Numbered from the stretch's first letter, positions 6,581-14,288 are shown. The stretch: DNA of 19,567 nucleotides from QHWK01 sp035315685 (GCA_035315685.1 DATFXR010000527.1:1-19567); one strand, 5' to 3'. Program-made: numbers and translations. Notes: generated by a model not told the origin, from the sequence alone.

Positions 6581-7723
6581 CTAGAGCAGCAGCCGTTCCA
6601 GTTCCTCCGGATGGCCCGCGCGCGTCACCGCATCCTTGCGATCGACCAGACCCTGCCTGACCAGCTCCGCCAGCGATTCCTCCAGCGTGAAGGATCCGTG
6701 CTTCCGCGTGATCGTGATCTCCTGGTGCAGGTGCTGCAGCGCGTTCTTGCGTAGGTGCTGCCGCGCACCGTAGCCGACCATCAACAGTTCGGCGGCGACA
6801 ATCCGGCCGCCGCCGGTCTTCGGCATCAGCGTCTGAGTCATCACCGCCGACAGCGACATCGCCAGCTCCTGCCGGATCGTGTTCTGCCGCTCGACCGGAA
6901 ACGAATCGGCGATGCGCGCGATCGTCGTCGCGACGTCCGTCGTGTGAAGGCTCGAGAAGACGAGATGGCCGGTTTCCCCCGCCGCGACCGCAATCTGCAT
7001 CGTCTCCGGATCGCGCATCTCGCCGACGACGATGACGTCGGGCGCCTGGCGGAGCGCGGCGCGGAGCGCGGTGGGAAAGTCGGGGGCGTCGATCCCGATT
7101 TCCACCTGTTCGACCAGCGACGTGCGATGCTGATGCTCGTACTCGATCGGATCTTCGATCGTGATGATGTGGCGCGCCTCGCGGCAGTTGATCTCGTTGA
7201 CGAGCGCGGCCAGCGTGGTCGTCTTGCCCGAGCCGGTCGGGCCGCCGACGAGCACGAGCCCGCGCGGCAGCCGCGAGAGCGCCTCGACGGTCGGCGGCAG
7301 GTGCAGGGACGGGAGGCGCGGCACGATCGCCGGCAGCCGGCGGATCGCTGCCGCAGTCCGGCCGCGCTCGTGATGCAGGTTGATGCGAAAGCGGCCGAGG
7401 TCTCGCGATCGATACGAGCCGTCGGCGATGCCGATCTCACGATACAGCCGGCGGCCGTGCGGCGGCAGCGCCGGCAGGACGGCGTCTTCGATCTCCTCAC
7501 TGCCGAGCGGTCCGCCAAACGCCGGCTCGAGGGCGGCGACCACGCCGTCGACGCGCACCGACGGCCGCGCGCCGGCCACCAGCAGCAGATCGCTTGCCGA
7601 TCGCTCCACGACCTGCTCGAGCCACTCGCGCAGACGAGCGGTCTGCTCGTCAGCGCCCGGTGGCGCCGGCGCTCCGGCATTCAGTTTCGTGACCAGCGCA
7701 TCCAGATCGTCGTCTTCGGTCAC
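6581..7723 (-). CDS. PilT-like secretion/twitching ATPase (GspE/PilT family)
   Basis: A 380-residue cytosolic hexameric ATPase of the type IV pilus retraction class. An N-terminal PAS-like subdomain spans about 35-150. Then come Walker A GPTGSGKT (161-168), the Asp box HIITIEDPIEYEH (185-197), Walker B-region DVIVVGEMRD (229-238) and the His box TGHLVFSSLHTTD (251-263). The C-terminus keeps the PilT layout, but the usual AIRxGH region is replaced by a divergent LRKNALQHLHQ. An extra 30-residue acidic leader precedes the domain. GTG 7723 is chosen because GAGGG sits 6 nt upstream; the frame opens further to a GTG at 7747. No pil genes flank it, so it is a stand-alone paralogue. It converges on the ArsR gene with 13 bp between them. 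Family sure, role in retraction versus another machine open. Confidence 0.88.
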   Translation of the reverse strand: MTEDDDLDALVTKLNAGAPAPPGADEQTARLREWLEQVVERSASDLLLVAGARPSVRVDGVVAALEPAFGGPLGSEEIEDAVLPALPPHGRRLYREIGIADGSYRSRDLGRFRINLHHERGRTAAAIRRLPAIVPRLPSLHLPPTVEALSRLPRGLVLVGGPTGSGKTTTLAALVNEINCREARHIITIEDPIEYEHQHRTSLVEQVEIGIDAPDFPTALRAALRQAPDVIVVGEMRDPETMQIAVAAGETGHLVFSSLHTTDVATTIARIADSFPVERQNTIRQELAMSLSAVMTQTLMPKTGGGRIVAAELLMVGYGARQHLRKNALQHLHQEITITRKHGSFTLEESLAELVRQGLVDRKDAVTRAGHPEELERLLL

Positions 7724-7760
7724 GCCGATCCCTCGGTCCGCCCGCACCGCGAGATAAGAA

Positions 7761-7831
7761 GCAACCGCAGAGATCGCAGAGTGTCTCTCTTCAAGAAAGA
7801 TCTCTGCGATCTCGGCGGTCTCTGCGGTTGC
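7761..7831. repeat. Long hairpin built of CCGCAGAG repeat arms
   Basis: GCAACCGCAGAGA (7761-7773) is perfectly complementary to TCTCTGCGGTTGC (7819-7831), and GATCGCAGAG (7772-7781) to CTCTGCGATC (7802-7811). The right arm is the partner of the copy at 1350-1381. The element fills the spacer between the DUF2461 gene stop and the PilT-like gene start, where the folded RNA could terminate or stabilise the upstream operon transcript. Confidence 0.75.
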
Positions 7832-7857
7832 GTTCCCGGTCGGATGAAGACTCCACG

Positions 7858-8538
7858 TCAGCGTTTTGCCAGCGGCTGATTGAGGAAACGCGACAGCGGC
7901 AGGACCTCCCGGAAAACGGCGAGTACCGTGCTGTAGAACTTCGGGCTGGCGGCGAATTCGGCAGGGAACTCCGCACCGGCGATGAAGTAGCGGAATTTCA
8001 GATACTCCGCCGCCTCGTGGTCCTTCGGGAATCCGCGCGGCACGCGCGTGAGCTTCTCGCCGTCGAACGTCACCCGGCGCCGGAACGCCGGCGACTCGAC
8101 GATGGCGCGGAGCTGGCGAACGTTGGCGGCGATGTGCGCGCGGACGGCGTGTAGCTGCGGCGGTGGCGGCGCGTACATGCCGCCGCCAATCCAGACGTCC
8201 TCGTGCGAGACATGGAAGTAAAGCCCGGCGCCCTCGTGCTTCGCGAGGCCGCGGGTCGGAAACACCGCCGCAGCGTGCGTCTTGTAGGGCGCCTTGTTCT
8301 CCGAGAATCGCGTGTCGCGGTAAATGCGGTAAATCGATACCTTCGGGCTCGCGACCAGCTCCGGCGCGAAGCTTCGAAAATCGAGAGCCAGCCGCTCGAC
8401 CGTCGCGGTCATCGGCGCGCGAACGTGCGCCTCGTAGTCATCTCGATGCGCGTTGAACCACTCGCGCCGGTTGTTGCGCTTGAGCGCGCGCAGAAACTTC
8501 AGCGTCTGAGCGGTGAACCGGGGCGCCGGGGCGGGCAT
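7858..8538 (-). CDS. DUF2461 (TIGR02453) family protein of unknown function
   Basis: A 226-residue soluble protein. Recognisable family features are the N-terminal FLRALKRNNRREWFNAHRDDY (about 14-34, here 'LKxNNxxxWFxxHR'), the central YRIYRDTRFSENKAPYKTH (70-88) and the YFHVSHEDVWIGGGMY stretch (107-122). The biochemical function of this widespread family is not established to my knowledge. The gene is last in the aldehyde dehydrogenase operon: its ATG is 4 nt after the stop of the hydrolase gene, and no strong Shine-Dalgarno is seen, so translation is probably coupled. A long hairpin element follows its stop codon. Length fits the family (about 220 residues), so it is complete. Confidence 0.9.
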   Translation of the reverse strand: MPAPAPRFTAQTLKFLRALKRNNRREWFNAHRDDYEAHVRAPMTATVERLALDFRSFAPELVASPKVSIYRIYRDTRFSENKAPYKTHAAAVFPTRGLAKHEGAGLYFHVSHEDVWIGGGMYAPPPPQLHAVRAHIAANVRQLRAIVESPAFRRRVTFDGEKLTRVPRGFPKDHEAAEYLKFRYFIAGAEFPAEFAASPKFYSTVLAVFREVLPLSRFLNQPLAKR

Positions 8539-8542
8539 GTCG

Positions 8543-9502
8543 TCAACGCTGGCCGAGGTATTCGCGGATCAGCTGGTTGACGTTAGCGGCCTTCTCCCGT
8601 ACAACCCAGTGGGTGCCCTCGGGAATGCGTTTGATCGTCAGGTTCGGCACGTAGGCATCGAGGCCCTCCAGGTTCTGCGTCAGCAGCGCCGTGTCCTTCT
8701 CGCCCCAGATCACCAGCGTCGGCACGCGGACCGTGAGCGGCGGGATTTCGGGTGGAGGCGCTGCCGTCTGGTCGGTCGTCGTTACCGGACCGATGCCTGC
8801 GGCGCGGTAATAGTTCAACCCGCCGGTCAGGGCGCCCGGCCGCGACCACGCGGCGAGATAGAGTTCCTTGTCTTCGTCGGTGACCGAGCCGTTCGCGAGG
8901 CCGCCGCCGAGGACCATCGACGTCAGCATCGAGTACGAGTTCGCCGAGAGCGCCGCCTCGGCGCCCGGCCCGCGGAACATCAACATGTAGCCGCTGGCCT
9001 TCTGCTGCGCCGCATCCTGGCGGAGCAGACGGCTGAAGACCGTCGGATGCGGCGCGTTGACGATCACCAGCCGGTCGAGCATCTCCGGATGCTGCGCGGC
9101 GAAGACCCACGCAATCACGCCGCCCCAGTCATGCGCGACGAGCGTGAAGGTCGGGCCGCCGGTCGATTTCAGCAGCTCGCCGGCGAGCGCGCGCAGGTCC
9201 TCGACGAGCGTCGGGACCGCGTACTCGGACAGCGCCTCCGGCTTCGAGGACAGGTTGTAGCCGCGCATGTCGGGCGCAACCACGGTGTGGTCCGCGGCGA
9301 ACGCCGCCAGCTGATATTTCCACTCGTACCAGAATTCCGGAAAGCCGTGCAGGAACAGCATCAGCGGACCCTGACCCGCTCGTGCGTAGTGAAGCTTCAC
9401 ACCGTTCACGTCGGCGTACTCGTGGGAGAGTGCCGGCGCGTTCGTCTGAAACGCGCCGGCCACAGCCGCAACGCCAATCGCCGCGGCGAAGCGCAACGTC
9501 AC
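8543..9502 (-). CDS. Secreted alpha/beta hydrolase, epoxide hydrolase/haloacid dehalogenase-like
   Basis: A 319-residue alpha/beta-hydrolase fold enzyme. The first 20-25 residues (MTLRFAAAIGVAAVAGAFQT) look like a signal peptide, so it is probably periplasmic. Oxyanion-hole motif HGFPE lies at 52-56. The nucleophile elbow VAHDWGG puts Asp125 as nucleophile, as in epoxide hydrolases and fluoroacetate dehalogenases rather than Ser esterases. The acid is likely Asp270 in GEKD and the base His298 in GTHWV. The cap domain spans about 155-245. The GTG start overlaps the stop of the upstream DinB gene (GTGA), so translation is coupled. Within the operon it could open epoxides whose aldehyde products go to the dehydrogenase, but this pathway is inference; the cap tyrosines were not assigned. 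Confidence 0.85.
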   Translation of the reverse strand: MTLRFAAAIGVAAVAGAFQTNAPALSHEYADVNGVKLHYARAGQGPLMLFLHGFPEFWYEWKYQLAAFAADHTVVAPDMRGYNLSSKPEALSEYAVPTLVEDLRALAGELLKSTGGPTFTLVAHDWGGVIAWVFAAQHPEMLDRLVIVNAPHPTVFSRLLRQDAAQQKASGYMLMFRGPGAEAALSANSYSMLTSMVLGGGLANGSVTDEDKELYLAAWSRPGALTGGLNYYRAAGIGPVTTTDQTAAPPPEIPPLTVRVPTLVIWGEKDTALLTQNLEGLDAYVPNLTIKRIPEGTHWVVREKAANVNQLIREYLGQR

Positions 9503-10056
9503 CGCTGACCCGCCGGCTGCGCCTGCTGCTGCATCTGTGCCATCCGCTCCTGCATCTGGCGCGTGAGATGCGGCACCTGGCCGATCATCCGCTGGATGGT
9601 CATCAGCTGCGCGCGATGGTGCATCTCGTGCTCCTTCGGCGAGAGCAGCATCTCGAAGCGCGACTTCGATCCGCCGCCGGCCATCGGTGACATGTTCACG
9701 TGTTCCGCGAGGTCGGACTCCGACATGCCCTCGAGGAACGACGCGAACTTGTCGCCTTCGGTCTTCAACAGCTCGACGAGCTCCGCCTTGGTACGCGGCT
9801 TCTGCTCCTCGGCCATGAGCGGGCCGAACACTTCCTGAAAGTTCACCGATTGCATGTCGATGATCTTGTTGACGTGAACGTAGGTGAAGAATTGCGGCGC
9901 CACCGCCAGGTGCGAGAGCGTCTGCGCGACGCTGCGGGCTTCGGGCGACGGCTTGAAGTCGTACTTGTTCTCGGGGATCTCCTCGGCGATCTGCACGGTG
10001 TTCTTGCGAACGGTGCGGAACGCGGCGGCCAGCTCCTTGCTTCCGTAATAATTCAT
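9499..10056 (-). CDS. DinB-family four-helix-bundle protein
   Basis: A 185-residue protein of the DinB/YfiT-like superfamily, predicted as a metal-binding four-helix bundle. The likely metal ligands are H49 in TLSHLAVAP, H143 and H147 in PKEHEMHHRAQ, the usual His plus HxxxH pattern. The C-terminus (about 160-185) is a Met/Gln-rich tail. The family includes thiol-dependent S-transferases and isomerases but many members are uncharacterised. ATG 10056 is preceded 4 nt upstream by a perfect AGGAGG (10066-10061) that overlaps the stop of the aldehyde dehydrogenase gene. The long open frame running further upstream is only the antisense-frame shadow of that gene. Its stop overlaps the GTG start of the hydrolase gene. 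Confidence 0.88.
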   Translation of the reverse strand: MNYYGSKELAAAFRTVRKNTVQIAEEIPENKYDFKPSPEARSVAQTLSHLAVAPQFFTYVHVNKIIDMQSVNFQEVFGPLMAEEQKPRTKAELVELLKTEGDKFASFLEGMSESDLAEHVNMSPMAGGGSKSRFEMLLSPKEHEMHHRAQLMTIQRMIGQVPHLTRQMQERMAQMQQQAQPAGQR

Positions 10057-10064
10057 GCGTCCTC

Positions 10065-11537
10065 CTAGTACCATCCGATGGGTTGTTCGGACAGGTTGAT
10101 GTAGACCTGCTTGACGTTGAGATACTCTTCGACGCCCCACTTGCCGAGCTCGCGGCCGATGCCGCTCTGCTTGTAGCCGCCCCATGGCGCCTCGACGTAG
10201 GTCGGCTGCATGTGGTTCACCCACACGATGCCCGCGCGCAACCGCTTCACCGCCCGCAGTGCACGGAAGATGTCGCGCGTCCACACCGCCGCGGCCAGCC
10301 CGTAATAGGTGTCGTTGGCGATTCGCAGCGCGTCTTCCTCGCTGTCGAACGGGATCACCGAGGCGACCGGACCGAAGATCTCCTCGCGTGCGATCCGATC
10401 CGAGTTGTCGACGTCGTAGAAGATCGTCGGCTCGACGAACAGGCCGTGCTCGAGGCCCTTCACCGCCGCCGCGCCGCCGCCGGCCGCGACCCTGGCTTCG
10501 CCCTTGCCGATCTCCTGGTACTTCCGTACGCGATCGAACTGCTCGCGGCTGACCAGCGCGCCCATCTTGGTCGCGCGGTCGAGCGGCGGTCCGACGGTGA
10601 TGGTGCGGGCCTTTTCGGCCATCGCGTCGACGAACCGCTGGTAAATCGGCCGCTGGACCAGAATCCGGCTGCCCGCCGAACAGACTTCGCCCTGGTTGAC
10701 GAACACGCCGAACAGCGCGCCTTCGACGGCGTTCTCGAAATCGGAGTCCGCGAAGAAGATGTTGGGCGACTTGCCGCCGAGCTCGAGCGAGATTTTCTTC
10801 AGCGTCTCCGCCGACGAGCGCATGATCTTCTTGCCGACCTCGGGGCTGCCGGTGAAGGCGATCTTGTCGACGTCCGGGTGTTCGACGATCGCGGCGCCCG
10901 CCGATTCGCCGAGGCCGGTCACGATGTTGACGACGCCGGGCGGCAGACCGGCGTCCGCGAAGCTCGACGCCAGCGCGAGGATCGTCAATGGCGTCTGTTC
11001 CGCCGGCTTGAGGACCGCCGTGCAGCCGGCGCAGATCGCCGGCGCGAGCTTCCACGACGCCATCATCAGCGGGTAGTTCCACGGGATGATCTGGCCGGCG
11101 ACGCCGATCGGCTCGCGCAGCGCGAGGCTCATCGCGTTGTCCGGTACCGGGATCACGTCGCCGTGAATCTTCGTGGCGAGCCCCCCGTAGTACTCGAAGC
11201 AGGTCGCCACGTCGGCGATGTCGCCCTCGGCTTCGATGATCGGCTTGCCGGTGTTGCGGGTTTCGAGCTCGGCGAGCTCGTCGGCGCGCCGGCGCACGAT
11301 TTCGGCGAGCTTCAACAGCACGCGGCCGCGATCCTGCGCGGTCGCGTCCTTCCACGGACCGTCGTCGAACGCCGCGCGTGCGGCGTGCACGGCCCTGGCG
11401 ACATCGGCCGCGTTGGCATCCGGGACAACGGCGATCGGCTCGCCAACCGCCGGATCGATCACGTCGATGGTCGCTGACGATTCGGCCGGGACGAACCCAC
11501 CGTTGATGTAGAGATCGTGGCGTGTCACAGGTGTCAC
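10065..11537 (-). CDS. NAD(P)-dependent aldehyde dehydrogenase (betaine-aldehyde dehydrogenase-like)
   Basis: A 490-residue complete ALDH-superfamily enzyme that oxidises an aldehyde to a carboxylate. Signatures: PWNYP (152-156) with Asn154, cofactor-binding KPAEQTP (177-183), FTGSPEVGKKI (228-238), general base Glu252 in LELGGKSPN, catalytic Cys286 in NQGEVCSAGSR and EEIFGPV (385-391). The overall pattern is that of the betaine-aldehyde/phenylacetaldehyde group, but specificity cannot be decided from motifs. The frame opens to a TTG/GTG further up; GTG 11537 is chosen because AGAAGGG lies 4 nt upstream. It is first in an operon with DinB, hydrolase and DUF2461 genes, 8 bp before DinB, and has a good promoter at 11573-11601. 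Confidence 0.93.
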   Translation of the reverse strand: MTPVTRHDLYINGGFVPAESSATIDVIDPAVGEPIAVVPDANAADVARAVHAARAAFDDGPWKDATAQDRGRVLLKLAEIVRRRADELAELETRNTGKPIIEAEGDIADVATCFEYYGGLATKIHGDVIPVPDNAMSLALREPIGVAGQIIPWNYPLMMASWKLAPAICAGCTAVLKPAEQTPLTILALASSFADAGLPPGVVNIVTGLGESAGAAIVEHPDVDKIAFTGSPEVGKKIMRSSAETLKKISLELGGKSPNIFFADSDFENAVEGALFGVFVNQGEVCSAGSRILVQRPIYQRFVDAMAEKARTITVGPPLDRATKMGALVSREQFDRVRKYQEIGKGEARVAAGGGAAAVKGLEHGLFVEPTIFYDVDNSDRIAREEIFGPVASVIPFDSEEDALRIANDTYYGLAAAVWTRDIFRALRAVKRLRAGIVWVNHMQPTYVEAPWGGYKQSGIGRELGKWGVEEYLNVKQVYINLSEQPIGWY

Positions 11538-11572
11538 GCGGCCCTTCTGGTCTGCGAACGCAGCAACCAGCA

Positions 11573-11601
11573 ACTATATTGACTTGCGCGAACCGTTGTA
11601 A
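11573..11601 (-). promoter_or_regulatory. Sigma70-like promoter of the aldehyde dehydrogenase operon
   Basis: On the minus strand TTACAA (11601-11596), a 17-bp spacer and TATAGT (11578-11573). A start at about 11566 would give a leader of roughly 28 nt before GTG 11537, with room for the AGAAGGG ribosome-binding site. The AT-rich patch also holds TATATT on the plus strand, but no convincing -35 for the divergent hydrolase gene. Confidence 0.5.
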
Positions 11602-11611
11602 AGTTGCGGAC

Positions 11612-12670
11612 ATGAAAACCATGATCGCGGCGGCAACCCTTGCGTTCGCGTGCGTGGTGCCGGCCCTGGCGCAGGATCCGCATCCAACCTTCACGGTCGG
11701 GACGGCGACGGCGCAGCGCGGCCAGAAAGCCTACGGCGTGTTGAAGGTGCCGCCCGGCGCCGACGCCGGCTACGACATCCCGGTCGTCGTGATTCACGGT
11801 GCACGTCCCGGACCGGTGCTGGCGGTCGCAGCGGGCGCGCACGGCACCGAATACGCCTCGATCATCGCGGTCGAGATGCTGATCGACGCCGTCAAGGCGG
11901 ACGATGTGGCCGGGACGTTGATTCTGCTGCCGTTGATCAACGTGCCGTCGTTCGAGCGCATCACACCGCACGTGAACCCGACCGACAACAAGAGCATGAA
12001 TCGGTATTACCCCGGCACTCCCGGCGGCACCCAGACCGATCGCGCGTCATATGTGATCACCAAAGAGGTCGTCGAGCGCTGTGACCACCTGATCGATCTT
12101 CACGGCGGCGATCTCGACGAGAACCTGCGGCCGTACAGCTACTGGACGGTGACCGGCAACCAGAAGCAGGACGAGCTCTCGCGCGAGATGGTGCTCGCGT
12201 TCGGCCTCGACCACATCATCATCTCGGCCGATCGTCCGAAGGATCCCGCGGCCTCACGCTTCCTCGAGAACACCGCGTCGACGCGTGGCAAGCCGTCCTT
12301 CACGGCGGAAGCCGGACGGTCCGGGCCTGTCGACGTCACCGACGCGGCGCGGCTGTCCGCCGGCGTGAAGAACGTGATGGCTTATCTGAAGATGAGCGGC
12401 TCCGCCGCGACACCGGTCCGCAATCCGATCTGGGTCGAGAAGATCGTGACGCTCGCCGCCGATCGTGACGGCATGTTTCAGCCGACCGTCGATCGCGACG
12501 CGCATGTCGCCAGAGGCGCGCGGATCGGCGTCGTCACCGACTACCTCAATCGTCCGCTCCAGGACGTGACTGCCCCGGAGGACGGCATCATCATGTTCAT
12601 CCGCGCCGTGCCGTCGTTGAAGAAGGGCGACACGATGGCGAACCTCGGAGTCGTGAAAGCGGCCAGGTAG
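11612..12670 (+). CDS. Secreted succinylglutamate desuccinylase/aspartoacylase-family zinc hydrolase
   Basis: A 352-residue protein of the AstE/AspA branch of the M14-type zinc carboxypeptidase fold. Residues 1-21 (MKTMIAAATLAFACVVPALA then Q) form a clear signal peptide, so it acts outside the cytoplasm, unlike true AstE or aspartoacylase. Zinc ligands are probably H77 and E80 in GAHGTEY and H164 in DLHGGD; E233 in FTAEAG is the likely catalytic acid. The C-terminal beta-rich domain ends with the usual PEDGIIMFIRAVPSLKKGDT-type segment. It probably cleaves an N-acyl or amide bond, substrate unknown. ATG 11612 is chosen because the signal peptide begins there; an upstream ATG in frame overlaps the divergent dehydrogenase gene. 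G-rich 9-mers begin directly after its stop. Confidence 0.88.
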   Translation: MKTMIAAATLAFACVVPALAQDPHPTFTVGTATAQRGQKAYGVLKVPPGADAGYDIPVVVIHGARPGPVLAVAAGAHGTEYASIIAVEMLIDAVKADDVAGTLILLPLINVPSFERITPHVNPTDNKSMNRYYPGTPGGTQTDRASYVITKEVVERCDHLIDLHGGDLDENLRPYSYWTVTGNQKQDELSREMVLAFGLDHIIISADRPKDPAASRFLENTASTRGKPSFTAEAGRSGPVDVTDAARLSAGVKNVMAYLKMSGSAATPVRNPIWVEKIVTLAADRDGMFQPTVDRDAHVARGARIGVVTDYLNRPLQDVTAPEDGIIMFIRAVPSLKKGDTMANLGVVKAAR

Positions 12671-12710
12671 GTCGGGTGGGTCGGGCAGGCCGGGTGGGTC
12701 GGTCGGGTGG
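12671..12710 (+). repeat. G-rich 9-bp tandem repeat after the zinc hydrolase gene
   Basis: Units GTCGGGTGG, GTCGGGCAG, GCCGGGTGG, a broken GTCG, then GTCGGGTGG, starting on the base after the stop codon. The rotated form CGGG(C/T)(A/G)GG(A/T) also fits the minisatellite in the Rieske gene. The rest of this 96-bp spacer shows nothing else apart from the ribosome-binding site of the next gene. Confidence 0.75.
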
Positions 12711-12766
12711 ATGGATGCGATCTTTCGAGGAACGATCTGGCGATGAGCGAGCCGAGGGGTGAATCG

Positions 12767-13210
12767 ATGAAACCGGGAACGACGCGGCCAACCTACGACG
12801 ATGTGAGCCTGATTTTGAAGCTGTACGAGATGCGTCGCGACGAGAAGCTGCGCGCCGCCCGCGCGTGGTTCGCCGCGAACTTCAAGGTGAAGACGATCGA
12901 GGAGTGGCAGAAGCTGTGTCCGCCGGGCTCGGATCCCAACGCCTCGTTCCGGATGGTGACGAGCTATTGGGACATGGTCGCGTCGTTCATCACCGGCGGC
13001 GTGCTCCACCCCGAGCTCTTCTACGAGAGCGGCCGCGAGCTGCTCTTCTGCTACGAGCGCGTGCGCGACATGCTGCCGGGATTGCGCGACGTCAACAAGA
13101 ACGCGAATGAGCTGAAGAACCTCGAAACGGTCGCGAAAGGCTACGTCGCCTGGTGGAACACGCAGGCGCCCGGCGCCTACGAGGCATTCAGCAAGCGCGT
13201 GAGAGGGTAG
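12767..13210 (+). CDS. Uncharacterised helical protein
   Basis: I do not recognise this 147-residue protein with confidence. It is rich in charged and aromatic residues and looks all-alpha: a conserved-looking LILKLYEMRRDEKLRAARAW (15-34), a WQKLCPPG turn (47-54), SYWDMVASFITGGVLHPELF (66-85) and a C-terminal Trp pair (GYVAWWNTQ, 125-133). No signal peptide or membrane helix is evident. It recalls DUF4760-like soluble proteins in layout, but that is only a guess. ATG 12767 is chosen because GAGGGG lies 7 nt upstream; in-frame ATGs at 12743 and 12707 are possible, but the extra residues are low-complexity and would read the repeat flank. Codon use matches the neighbours, and the frame is clearly coding. 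It may be a single-gene unit. Confidence 0.75.
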   Translation: MKPGTTRPTYDDVSLILKLYEMRRDEKLRAARAWFAANFKVKTIEEWQKLCPPGSDPNASFRMVTSYWDMVASFITGGVLHPELFYESGRELLFCYERVRDMLPGLRDVNKNANELKNLETVAKGYVAWWNTQAPGAYEAFSKRVRG

Positions 13211-13355
13211 ACGCAAAGGCCGCACCGCCCGCAAAACAACCACAGTGAACCGGTGCGTCGATGGTCGCGCGCTTTTCGAGCGCTGACCCGCTGGAGATCC
13301 GACGTGCGCGTTGAGTAAGATCGATCGTTCCGGCAGGCATGGAGGGAGGACACTG

Positions 13356-14192
13356 ATGGCCGCTACGTTACCGAACGTTCTCGTCACTACCGACTGGGTC
13401 GCTCAGCACGGCACAGACGCCGGCGTCCGCGTCGTCGAAGTCGATGTCGATACGGCAGCATACGATCAGGGTCACGTCCCCGGTGCGGCAGGCTGGAACT
13501 GGACGACCCAGCTGTGCGACACGCTCGTGCGCGACATCGTGCCGGTCAACAAGCTCGAAGAGCTGCTCGGCGCGAGCGGGATCGACAACAAGACCGCGGT
13601 CGTGCTCTACGGCGACAACAACAACTGGTTTGCCGCGTGGGCCTTCTGGCAGCTGAAGATCTACGGCCACGACGACGTGCGCATCATGGATGGCGGCCGC
13701 AAGAAATGGCTCGCCGAGGGACGCGACCTGAGCACGGACAAGTCGACGTTCCCGAAGACCACCTACAAGGCGAAGGCCGCGGACACGTCGCTGCGCGCGT
13801 TCCTGCCGGAGGTGCAGTCCGCGAGCGCCGGCAAGAAGGCCGCACTCGTCGACGTTCGCAGCCCGCAGGAGTTCACCGGCGAGATCCTCGCGCCTCCCGG
13901 TCTGCCCGAGACGTGCCAGCGCGGTGGCCACATTCCCGGTGCGAAGAGCATTCCGTGGGGCAAGAACTGCAACGAGGACGGTACCTTCAAGAGCTTCGAC
14001 GAGCTCAAGGCCATGTACGCGGCGCAAGGCGTCACCGGCGACCAGCCGGTGATCGCCTACTGCCGCATTGGTGAGCGATCGAGCCTCACCTGGTTCGTCA
14101 TGAGGCATCTGCTCGGCTTCCAGAACGTCAAGAACTACGACGGCTCGTGGACCGAGTGGGGAAACCTGGTGGGCGCTCCGGTCGAGAAGTAA
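13356..14192 (+). CDS. Thiosulfate sulfurtransferase (tandem rhodanese)
   Basis: A 278-residue two-domain rhodanese that moves sulfane sulfur from thiosulfate or a similar donor to a thiol acceptor. The N-terminal domain (about 8-125) has YDQGHVPGA but its active loop reads LYGDNNNWFAAW, with no cysteine, so it is inactive as usual. The C-terminal domain (about 145-275) holds the catalytic Cys236 in YCRIGERSS, the loop type of actinobacterial CysA-like thiosulfate sulfurtransferases rather than the CGSGVT loop of mercaptopyruvate enzymes. No signal peptide, so cytosolic. ATG 13356 has an excellent GGAGGGAGGA 5 nt upstream and is preferred over the TTG at 13311. It precedes a small gene and a TauE/SafE-DUF1634 pair, which suggests a sulfur-handling neighbourhood. 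Confidence 0.93.
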   Translation: MAATLPNVLVTTDWVAQHGTDAGVRVVEVDVDTAAYDQGHVPGAAGWNWTTQLCDTLVRDIVPVNKLEELLGASGIDNKTAVVLYGDNNNWFAAWAFWQLKIYGHDDVRIMDGGRKKWLAEGRDLSTDKSTFPKTTYKAKAADTSLRAFLPEVQSASAGKKAALVDVRSPQEFTGEILAPPGLPETCQRGGHIPGAKSIPWGKNCNEDGTFKSFDELKAMYAAQGVTGDQPVIAYCRIGERSSLTWFVMRHLLGFQNVKNYDGSWTEWGNLVGAPVEK

Positions 14193-14210
14193 TGGCGCGC
14201 ACGGGGTGCT

Positions 14211-14272
14211 GAGACTGCAGAGGATTCTCGTGATTCAGCTCGAACCCGGTCACAGGATGGCTCTGCGGTCTC
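14211..14272. repeat. Inverted repeat of the CCGCAGAG family
   Basis: GAGACTGCAGAG (14211-14222) pairs with CTCTGCGGTCTC (14261-14272), leaving a single T-G wobble, around a 38-nt loop. The right arm continues as CTCTGCG, matching the family words at 1350-1381 and 7800-7831. It lies between the sulfurtransferase stop and the next small gene. Confidence 0.6.
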
Positions 14273-14288
14273 TGCGTTCGAGACGCTC

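Noticed and set aside
8215..8223. GAAGTAAAG resembling the operator half-site
   Set aside because: It lies inside the DUF2461 coding sequence and has no matching left arm.
11575..11604. Plus-strand promoter (TATATT or TTGACT with TAAAGT) for the secreted zinc hydrolase
   Set aside because: Hexamer spacing is wrong (14 bp) or the -35 is absent; the minus-strand reading of the same patch is much better.
10057..11694. Long minus-strand frame giving a 731-residue product continuous with the DinB gene
   Set aside because: It is Arg/Asp/Gly-rich and lies in the wrong frame of the aldehyde dehydrogenase gene; DinB has its own AGGAGG and ATG at 10056.
14182..14192. TCGAGAAGTAA resembling half of the XRE operator motif
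   Set aside because: It is made by the last codons and stop of the sulfurtransferase, and the other half (TTAC) is missing.
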